A DNA stretch of 64,000 nt, taken from NCBI RefSeq assembly GCF_040054535.1, contig NC_090787.1, forward strand, positions 21,475,001-21,539,000. Reading direction: 5' to 3'. Source of the DNA: Antennarius striatus. Lineage: Eukaryota; Chordata; Actinopteri; Lophiiformes; Antennariidae. Shown here piece after piece: positions 14,301 to 23,300 of this stretch. Below the pieces are notes generated by a model, which did not search any database, was not told the DNA's origin, and saw nothing but the letters and a program-made list of their open reading frames with translations. Made by a program: the position numbers and the translations under genes. Each line of letters starts with the position of its first letter. The stretch's first letter is position 1.

Positions 14301-14996
14301 CCTGCAGACCCTGCAGCGCATCGTGAGAGCAGCTGAAAGATCACTGGTGTCTCTCTCCCTTCCCTCACAGACATTTATAACACCCCCCTCACCCGCAAAG
14401 CCATCAGCATTGGGGGTGATCCCCCCCCCAAACACACACACACCCTTCTCAGCCTGCTGCCATCAGGTAGGGGACTACAGAGTCTGCTTGTTGTCCTGCC
14501 TGTGTTGTACTACCTGTGATGTACTACCTGTGATGTACTACCTGTGATGTACTACCTGTTGTACTGCCTGTGTTGTCCTGCCTGTTGTCCTGCCTGTTGT
14601 CCTGCCTGTTGTCCTGCCTGTTGTCCTGCCTGTTGTCCTGCCTGTTGTCCTGCCTGTTGTCCTGCCTGTTGTCCTGCCTACCGTGGGTCAGAGGACTGTA
14701 ATCTCATCTGTCTGTCTTCACATATGGTACACTTGACAATGAAGCTGACTTTGACTTTGACTGTGAACTGGGACAGTTTGCAGCTGAATGCAAAGCAAAG
14801 GGGTTAAATGGTGAACTTTGACATTTAACCCCAAAACGAGGGGTTAAATGTCAGAGTTCAATGCTTCCCACAGTGTTTCATTCTCAGAGGAGCCAGACAG
14901 ACGTACCACTTTGCTGAGGATCTCCTGCCTCCGAGGGGAGGCACTGGCCAGAACAACCAGTTTACCGGCGAGTCTGGAAATGACCGGGTTCAACAT
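7189..14996 (-). CDS. asmtl: Acetylserotonin O-methyltransferase-like protein (Maf/ASMT fusion), 14 exons
   Basis: Joined CDS of 2013 bp (670 aa). Exons: 14907-14996, 12396-12527, 12277-12324, 12126-12190, 11977-12041, 11757-11865, 11004-11313, 9318-9551, 8925-9084, 8639-8835, 7931-8063, 7713-7853, 7515-7637, 7189-7394. All have GT-AG borders and keep frame. The N-terminal half is a Maf-like nucleotide pyrophosphatase domain (ASASPRR at residues 17-23, GADTIV at 85-90, EKPVDKQD near 98, DKAGGYGIQ). The C-terminal half is a SAM-dependent methyltransferase of the ASMT family (DLGGCTGA near 512-519, VFDLP, GDFFKD, RVLHD with His near 582). A variable acidic linker lies between them. In vertebrates the family is a cytosolic fusion of these two domains; whether both are active is unclear. 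An in-frame ATG five codons upstream (15011) is an alternative start. The exon 9/10 border (8835-8925) is the least certain. Confidence 0.95.
10150..10870 (-). mobile_element. Non-LTR retrotransposon fragment (jockey/L2-like reverse transcriptase)
   Basis: A minus-strand frame at 10344-10814 shows reverse transcriptase motifs: [26 protein letters not shown] and the first catalytic block [14 protein letters not shown]. The finger and palm parts are present, but the YADD block and 3-prime half are missing. It lies in asmtl intron 7, in the same orientation as the gene. Dead fragment. Confidence 0.85.
10345..10408. repeat. Short direct repeats
   Basis: The string cagataaacctatgt occurs twice, with a partial third copy between (cagataaaccatgt), at the 3-prime break of the LINE fragment. 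It was probably made when the fragment inserted or was deleted. Confidence 0.6.
10856..10889. repeat. Perfect 16-bp palindrome, 2-base loop
   Basis: Arms 10856-10871 and 10874-10889 are perfect complements separated by ag, inside asmtl intron 7 at the edge of the LINE fragment. Confidence 0.85.
11317..11383. repeat. (CA)n microsatellite
   Basis: A CA tract abutting the acceptor of asmtl exon 7 (exon begins at 11313). On the transcript this is a GU-rich tract that replaces the usual pyrimidine tract right up to the CAG, so its length could affect splicing. Confidence 0.95.
11608..11692. mobile_element. Truncated copy of the 4463-4863 inverted-repeat element
   Basis: Shares cgctataagacacactgtcg, aaaattaaaggcttttaggt and gcgccttata with the element at 4463-4863. 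It lies in asmtl intron 6, just downstream of exon 6. Confidence 0.55.
12570..14765 (+). mobile_element. Rex1/L2-like LINE, decayed, antisense in asmtl intron 1
   Basis: Plus-strand pieces encode successive reverse transcriptase blocks in shifting frames: [72 protein letters not shown], a degenerate FADETTVVG for the YADD block, then [13 protein letters not shown]. Frameshifts and stops separate them, so it cannot be active. The tail carries a short CCTGTTGTCCTG minisatellite and ends with the actttgactttgac motif typical of these fish LINEs. Confidence 0.88.
14574..14682 (+). repeat. 12-bp minisatellite, unit CCTGTTGTCCTG
   Basis: About nine tandem 12-bp units, preceded by three copies of a related tgtactacctgtga unit (14514-14556). 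They sit in the 3-prime region of the LINE and are probably an expansion of its UTR. Confidence 0.9.
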
Positions 14997-15303
14997 CACG
15001 GCGGTCTTCATGCCTCTCAGATGGTCCTGTTTTCAAAGGTCATTGTCAGCCCAGGAGTTTGATCTGTTAACAACTAGTCTATAGACTGTTTATTGATCTG
15101 CTGATTATCTAAATAATCAATACGCCATTCCGGTGTGTAAATACCGGTCCAGTTTTAATCGGGTTAAAGTGAACCCAACATCCCGCCTCCGGACCCGGGT
15201 TCTGTGGGAGAGAACGGAACCGGCTCTTACCTGCAGGAACCCGGAAGCAGACTGAGCTGAGGGGGGACGACGGGCGCGTGAGCTTCAGGACCGTCCTGTC
15301 TCT

Positions 15304-15331
15304 GATTGGCTCAGTTTTCACGATGACGTCA
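15304..15331 (-). promoter_or_regulatory. Putative asmtl promoter: CRE and inverted CCAAT
   Basis: A perfect CRE palindrome TGACGTCA is at 15324-15331, and GATTGG (CCAATC on the gene strand) at 15304-15309. They lie about 310-335 bp upstream of the asmtl start codon in relatively CpG-rich DNA. A CREB/ATF plus NF-Y promoter is plausible; binding is not shown. Confidence 0.55.
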
Positions 15332-15399
15332 TTACGTACAACGTGAAGCGTTCCTCGTTGGTCGTTGCTGTTCACCAAGAAAACTGCTTCCAGAGATCG

Positions 15400-16184
15400 A
15401 TTAAGAAAAGTAAGCCGATCAAACTATTTCATAAATTATAGTTTTTGTAACGGAAATGTATTATTATGAAACTACTGTAGGGAAAAGTATAGCAAATACA
15501 CGTATGTCGTATCAGATTAGTTATTTGAGCTAAAATGTTCTATTATTATTGATTATAGTAGTAGTAGTAGTAATAATAGTAGTAATTTAATATACAGTAC
15601 TTATACTGAATCCACAGTACTGTATAACTTAGTAGTAGTAGTGGTTCTGTACTGTACCTCTAAATCATTGAAGTCATTGATGTTGGCATCAAACCTCCAC
15701 CAGAGGGCAGTACAGAGTTCAGGACCTCAGAGGAGCTCTGGACAGAATAACTTCTCAGAATTTGTCTATAAAACATGAATTACTTTTACCTATAGACTAT
15801 GAATATTTTGCAGTCTCTCATTCCTGTTTTTTCCTGTGACTTATCGAAGACACCGTTTATAACCGGATTCATCTTTAATGTTGAATCTAAATCAGACCAT
15901 TAGAAGATCAGTCAAGTACTTTTATACAAGAGGAAAAGAATATACAATATCTGAAAATACAAGTAAGGACAGGTGGAGCTCAAAAATTGGAAATATTCAA
16001 GGTTCAAAGTATGCCAAGATAAACCAGTTCATAGTGAATATATACAAATATAAAAGGCCTTCAGCCGCTGTCCGTGTCCATTACTTCTCTGGTGCGCATA
16101 GAGAAGTTAAATAACACCGAAATGTGTTGTGAGGACAGATGTTTGAAGAGTCTGAAATACAATTCGTGACACGTGTATTCACGT
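15400..16184. other. Intergenic, asmtl to p2ry8
   Basis: Low-complexity TAG/TAA triplets at 15550-15650 but no exon recognised. Part is probably p2ry8 3-prime UTR; the variant signal ATTAAA (minus strand) lies near 15872-15877. Confidence 0.45.
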
Positions 16185-17733
16185 TCACTGTTCCTCACTT
16201 TCCATCTCTTTGTGCTGTGATGGGTCTGGCATCAGATACGCTTTGCTGTTCTCTCTCTGTGGACCGTTGCAGGGACAATGTGCTGAGTAAAAGCTCTCTT
16301 TGTGCTCCAGCTTGATTGAGTCTGCGCTGCTCAGGCTGTGCAGGTTCATTATTTGTCTCAGCTTTTGTCTGAAATCCTTGGAGGCAAAGTAGTAAATGAA
16401 GGGATCGAGGCAGCTGTTGAGGCAGCTGAAGCAGAGAGTCAGCTTGTAGGCCATGTAGACAGACTTCCCGTAGAACAGTCTCAGCACGGAATGGGTTAAC
16501 AGGAGGATGTTGTTGGGGGCAAAGCAGAGGATGAACACCAGGAGGACGATGAAGGCCAGGCGTATCGCTCGTGCTTTCTGGACGGTCTGAGAGTCACTGG
16601 CCAGCTTGCATATGACCCTGACATAGCAGAATGTTGTCACACACAAAGGAAAGAGGAAGAGGAGGAACGCCATGCTGAACAGAAAACCAGCCCAGGCAGA
16701 CACGGAAGGGAGCATGTTTTGCTTCAGCACGTCAAAGCATGTGGTAATCCCGAGTTCCGAAATGTCAAAGGTCAGGTCTGTGGTCATCAGGGGGTACAAA
16801 ACGCTCAGGACCAAACCCCACATGAAGAAGATGCTGACCACAGCAACGGCCATGTTGTTGCGTTGTCTGAACAGCATGGGTCTGACGATGCCCAGGTAGC
16901 GGTCTATCCCGATGGCCATCATAGTCAGGATGGAGCAGTACATGTTACTGTAGAAGACCAGGGTCAGGAGACTGGAGGAGAGGAGAGACGGTTTTTAGTA
17001 TTCAGTCACTGCCTGGAACAAAATGATTTGGGGAAAGATGAGAAGATCAGTTCTAGTCTTTGTAAGGAAAATAGAATTCACAAATCTGGACAATAAAGGA
17101 ATTTAGCCTAATTCCCAAAAACTGCTCCCTCTAGTGGCCTGTGGAAGTAGTAGCTAAAATACAGACAAGGGAAGGAAGTTGAAATCTCTTCTAAAATATT
17201 TCTGTGGATTTCCAGACAACTAAAATCATCTCATCTTTGGCATTTTTTCCACTGGAGTCTATCCCAGCTGGCTACAGGTGAGAGGTGGGGTACACCCTGG
17301 ACAGATCGCCATTGCCACAAACAACCATTCACTCACACCTATGGGCCATCTGGAGTGATCAGTTCACCTGAGCTGGATGCTTTTGGAGTTGGGAATGAAT
17401 AATAAAATGAATATATGGTACTGACTATGATTATGAATACCTGCACATGTTGGGTCCCAGTTTCCAGTGGTAACCCTGTAGCTGGTAGGCGATCTGAAAA
17501 GGCAGGGCGATGCCAAGAGACAAGTCGCTGAGGGTGAGATTAATCATGAAGATGATGGAGGCGGTCTTGGGGGACGTGTGGAAGAGGAGGATCCACATGG
17601 AAAGGCTGTTTCCTGCCAGGTTGATGGCGGTGATGACCATGTAGATGACGGAGATGGCGATGCTGGTGTCTGCGTTCTGAAACAGGGACAGGGTGGCGTT
17701 GTCCAGCCTGATGCTGTTAGAATTCCCTAACAT
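16185..17733 (-). CDS. p2ry8: P2Y purinoceptor 8-like G protein-coupled receptor
   Basis: Two coding exons, 17441-17733 and 16185-16971, join to 359 codons; I recall human P2RY8 as also being 359 aa. Seven hydrophobic segments are visible. Other features are an N-glycosylation site at Asn12 (DNAT), the conserved TM3 Cys97, a DRY motif at 121-123, TTCFDVLK in loop 2, CFAPNN in TM6, and CLDPFIYYFAS in TM7 in place of NPxxY. The last two also match human P2RY8 as I remember it. P2RY8 is known as a Galpha13-coupled receptor for S-geranylgeranyl-glutathione that restrains B-cell migration. The start at 17733 follows an acceptor at 17760, so exon 1 here carries a short 5-prime UTR and more non-coding exons must lie upstream. 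The phase-2 intron falls right after Cys97. The neighbour asmtl agrees with the P2RY8 call. Confidence 0.93.
17255..17395 (+). repeat. L2/SINE-type 3-prime tail fragment
   Basis: Contains ggagtctatcccagctgg, ggtacaccctggacagatcg and caaccattcactcacaccta, a string common at the 3-prime ends of fish L2 LINEs and their SINE partners. It lies in the p2ry8 intron. Confidence 0.65.
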
Positions 17734-17760
17734 GATCGCAGGGGGGGCGCCTGAAATCAC

Positions 17761-20314
17761 CTGTGGGGTGAAGATTTTACAAAAAAATGACGAGTTTTCT
17801 GATGTCAACAAATATTTAACCATATTACAGAATATCTTTGTAACACTTCAGATAATATACACGATACATAAGGCTTCAGCTATAACACACCTTTGTCCAA
17901 ACTGTCATTTTAATGCTGATTGATGTGAAGCTGTGAAACTGGAGCTTTAGGACATTAGTACATTTACTATATTATGCTATTGTTTGCATGTGCAGTACGG
18001 TTAAAAAAAAGAAGCTTTATTTGTGATGCAGTGTTGACGTCCTGGGAGCTGATGTACAATCAGACCCAAAAATGTTCTGAGAATAGACTCAGAAAAGACT
18101 CTATGATAGACAAACAGGGAGTAGACGAAGAGTTGACTGGAAGGTTTTACAAACACCAAAGGGTAATGAAATCAACAGGCCTATATTGCAATTATTAATG
18201 AAAATTATCCAATAGAAACTAAACTAATACAGCATAAATAGAATTTCTTTGAAATTTAAGTTAGATGTGTAGTTCCTCTGTGTGTCGTTTACATGTGTGT
18301 GACAAATACTTGAGGAAAACAAGACACAATGGTTGAAATAAATTCGATGAATAGTTGAGAAAAGTTAAAAAGTTTGATTTAAATGTGGCCTAAACAATTT
18401 TCAAAAATATAAATCCTACAGTGATGGCTGATAACCAGTAAGAGTTGGTTGAACACTCACCTATGTGAGCAGAGGCAGAGCAGGCTGGCATGTGAGTGTC
18501 GCTTACAGTTGGAGGGACAGATAATGAAGCAAGAATTGAACCTGCAGCAGCGCAAGTGAGAGAGGAAGAGAAGAAATGGATCATGTGACTATTTTTGTCC
18601 TACCCAAAGCCAGAACACCCACGGAATGAGATGAACCACTGCAGGCAGATGTTGTACATTGCCCAAACGGTCACATACAGTCATCCTGATTACCTGTAGA
18701 ATTACCCCGGTCCCCTCAATGCTGCCCCATCATACATTTACTCATAAAAGCACTGAAACCAGAGGGGGTGTATATGAGGCGTTATCAATCCACACTGGGA
18801 AAGTCAGCAGCGTTCTTGTGCGTCAAACGGTGTTACTTTCACCGCTAATCATCATTACAAATCACTGCGGGGTGCATGAGCAATCCATAGAAATACCTCC
18901 AATCCACGGGGTTAGAACGATACCTAATGTTAGTGTGGCTTAAAGCTTCGACAGAATTTTTAGGTTTTTAATTTTTTTTCTACATTTTATTTTATTTTAA
19001 TTTCTGTATGGGGGCTACTATCTATGTTCCCTTCATGTCTGGATCTGAAAAAGCATGAAGTTGTTTTCGAGTGAAGTCAACACTCCAGATTTGAACTCAC
19101 TGCTCACAAGATTGATGGGATGTGTTGTTATACCCTGGGCTTCCTGTTATGATAGTTCTGCTTTATGTGGGTGACAGTTTGACAACGTGTGACCTGCTTG
19201 TTTTTGTCTTACAGTTGTTTACCTTCATTGTGATCACAAGTAATATTTCATTAAAATAAGATTTAAACGTACTCTGAATATCATAAATGTCCTGGATGCC
19301 TACTTCCTGTGATATTATGTTTGCTCTGATAGACTCATATCTGTCTCTTGTACATGTGTGCAATGGGGTGTGCCACTGTCCACAAACTGTCACAGAATTA
19401 CCACAATGACTAAAACAGTAACTTCTAACGATTGAGGAACGTTCTTTTTCTACAGCAAAAAGAAAATGATGCAAGAGGAATGATTGGACGGTTTCACCAA
19501 CGCTTGTGACTTTCCATGACATCTGAGAGCAGAAAACATGTACACAGTATAGAAAATGTAATAATCTGCATCATACTTTACAACTCTATTATTTTATTTA
19601 AGGGAAATACATTATACAAATGTTCTTCATAGCTTATGGATAATCATGTACAAAGTTTTGCTCACAAAAACGTCATTCAATCAGTTGTGTAACATTAGAT
19701 AGATTGAACACATACAAATATGGGGGAAAGAAATTCCTTTATGAGGAAAAACACACCAGGGATTCCTCATGAATTTTTGTTTGAGTTCATCTTCAGTTTG
19801 TTTGAATAAAGTCTGTAGGATTTCTCCAGACATTCAGGTTGAACAGAATCCACAGAGGCTTAAACAAGAGGCTCTACAGAGAATAAAGGGGACGTCTTCA
19901 AACGGTCAAACATGAGCTGCCTTTTATAGGAACAAGACGAGACGATCACAAGGACTGGCACGGGACTCCGTCCTGTGAACGAAGCTTACATCAAACTGAC
20001 ACCCAGCAGGGAGCAGCACGCTTTAAAATGCAATAAAAATATCAATCTTTGAATCTGAACTAAATATTAATTAGTTGTGCTGTTATAAAAGTGACTCCTG
20101 GTCTCTATGTTTTTACGTGGTTTATTCCAAGAATAAATAATTCAACACATGCCCTCAGGATGCTTTCTGACTTACCAGCGAGACAGTTAAAAGTTTTATA
20201 ATATTTAATAAACTTGATATAAATCCTTAAATGGTATTCAGTGTTCTCAATTGTACTACATCCAATGCAGAAGAATTAGCTGCTCTCTTTCTAAATGAAT
20301 GATGTCCCGACTGC
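17761..20314. other. Between p2ry8 and upf3a
   Basis: No coding exon recognised. The left part should contain the p2ry8 5-prime UTR exons and promoter, which I cannot place. On the minus strand an AATAAA at 20121-20126 lies about 190 bp past the upf3a stop codon and is the likely upf3a polyadenylation signal. Confidence 0.5.
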
Positions 20315-23300
20315 TCATTGCTCGTCTTTGCTGTCGAACCCCGGCTCCATCCCAGAGCCGACCTCATAGCAGCGGTCTGACCCGGGTTCAGGGGAGTGGC
20401 CCAAAGGTATGCAGTCGTAGCCTTTGCCTGCAGAACTCATGCGCTTCCTGTTGCGTGCGCCGGGCTGGTAGAGCTGCATGGCGGGACGGTCCTGCAGAGA
20501 GCGGGGGGGGGGACACACGTCACATACAATGAACGGATTCATCCCCGCAGAGACGTTCAGCACCGTTCTCAGGGGGTTCCAGTTCTGTCGCCTCCCGTTC
20601 AGCCTGTCGACCAATGGCAGCTGTGATGTTCATGTAGGTGTTGAATCAGTAACACCACCTGGGACAGGTGGACTATGAGCTGAGGGACTTAGACTGATGG
20701 GTTGTGAGAATAATGTCCAGGTGAGTTCAGTGGGTGAGAGTGAACATTGTCACACATCATCGCTCTGACTGGACAGTGGGCTGCCGTCCCACATGATGAT
20801 GTCATCAGAGGTCATTCCGGTCCATGTGTGGGACAACTACTGATGGGGGCAGTAGTTTGTATCTCTGCTTAAAATCAAGATTGGCATCAATTCAGACAGG
20901 AAGAAGTACGGGCTGTCATTTTCATATGACAAAATACACAGTGGTGCGTTTCTACATTTTTTGTTGTTACACTGCTGCTATTACATATAAACACATAGGA
21001 AAGCTTCTTTATGCTGGCTTTAAGATTTTCACTTAATTAATCAAGACTCTGACAAAAAAAACTGTGTTCTTTACATAAATATACTGAAAACAAAGAGATT
21101 TTGCTTCTCTGAGCCGATAATCATCTGTAGAGAACCAGACATCAAACAACAACCAGGCAGTCAGAGATGCAACATCCTGCCACACCCTCACATTTTTGAG
21201 CCTCTGGCTTCCTGAAAATGTTGCTTTTTGTTCTGTGATTGTATCTCATCAGGTTTCAGAGATGTGTACCTAAAAAGGTATAAAAGTGAAAATTGAACCT
21301 CGACCTAGTTTTTCAAGGTCAAGGTCATCATCTCATCCTCATCCCCTTTGCTGCCCCAGTCATGTGCTCTTTGTTTCTTTCTATCTGCGGTTGTGACGGT
21401 GTTTGGTGGACTAATGGACGGACACACACACTGACAGTAACAACACGTCACCGCTTCACGGGAGGTCAACAAACCACAGAACCACACAAACACCCACAGA
21501 ACCACACAAACACCCACAGAAACACACAAACACCCACAGAACCACAGAACCACACAAACACCCACAGAACCACACAAACACCCACAGAACCACAGAACCA
21601 CACAAACACCCACAGAACCACACAAACACCCACAGAACCACACAACACCCACAGAACCACAGAACCACACAAACACCCACAGAACCACAGAACCACACAA
21701 ACACCCACAGAACCACAGAACCACACAGACACCCACAGAACCACACAAACACCCACAGAACCACAGAACCACACAAACACCCACAGAACCACACAAACAC
21801 CCACAGAACCACACAAACACCCACAGAACCACACAAACACCCACAGAACCACACAAACACCCACAGAACCACACAAACACCCACAGAACCACACAAACAC
21901 CCACAGAACCACACAAACACCCACAGACCCACACAAACACCCACAGAACCACAGAACCACCCACAGAAACACAGAAACACCCACAGAAACACACAAACAC
22001 CCACAGACCCACACAACACCCACAGAACCACAGAACCACACAAACATCCACAGAACCACAGAACCACACAAACACCCACAGAACCACACAAACACCCACA
22101 AAACCACACAAACACCCACAGAACCACAGAACCACACAAACACCCACAGAACCACACAAACACCCACAGAACCACACAAACACCCACAGAACCACACAAA
22201 CACCCACAGACCCACACAAACACCCACAGAACCACACAAACACCCACAGAACCACACAAACACCCACAGAACCACAGAACCACACAAACACCCACAGAAC
22301 CACACAAACACCCACAGAACCACAAAAACACCCACAGACCCACACAAACACCCACAGAACCACAGAACCACCCACAGAAACACAGAAACACCCACAGAAA
22401 CACACAAACACCCACAGACCCACACAACACCCACAGAACCACAGAACCACACAAACATCCACAGAACCACAGAACCACACAAACACCCACAGAACCACAC
22501 AAACACCCACAGAACCACACAAACACCCACAGAACCACACAAACACCCACAGACCCACACAAACACCCACAGAACCACACAAACACCCACAGAACCACAC
22601 AAACACCCACAGAACCACAAAAACACCCACAGACCCACACAAACACCCACAGAACCACAGAACCACCCACAGAACCACAAAAACACCCACAGACCCACAC
22701 AAACACCCACAGAACCACACAAACACCCACAGAAACACACAAACACCCACAGAACCACACAACACCCACAGAACCACACAAACACCCACAGAAACACACA
22801 AACACCCACAGAACCACACAACACCCACAGAACCACAGAACCACACAAACATCCACAGAACCACAGAACCACACAAACACCCACAGAACCACACAAACAC
22901 CCACAGACCCACACCAAAGACATTTGTTGCCCCCTTCTCCCCCCAGCTCGTGCTCACCTTCTCGCTCACCTTGTTTCTGAGGCGTTCCTTCCTGTTACCC
23001 AGCTCATCCCTGTCTTCTTGCCCCAGTTTGTCTCCAGCGTCGGGGCAGTAGGGGTATCCGTGATGGTGCCCCTCCTTCTTGGCGCGGTCCTGGCAGTAGC
23101 CCTTCCCCCACTTGGTCTCGTCTTTGCGGCGCATGAACTTTTCAAACTCGTAGTGGTGTCGCTGTCTCTTCCTCTCCTCATCCTTCCCGCGGTGGTCTTT
23201 GTCTCTTTGTCTGCGTCCTTGTTGCTCCCGCTGCTCTTTGTCGCTCTCCTGCTGCCCCCTGCTGGTCAGGAGGGATATTGCACAGATGGGAAATTCATAG

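Noticed and set aside
21471-22915. Regular short repeats resembling a CRISPR array
   Set aside because: Units are contiguous with no unique spacers, and the genome is eukaryotic; it is a minisatellite.
21456-22923. Several minus-strand open frames of about 480 residues rich in Cys/Val/Gly
   Set aside because: Frames of the same minisatellite. Only the frame continuous with upf3a exon 9 is of interest, and it is reported as a possible intron-retention product, not as a gene.
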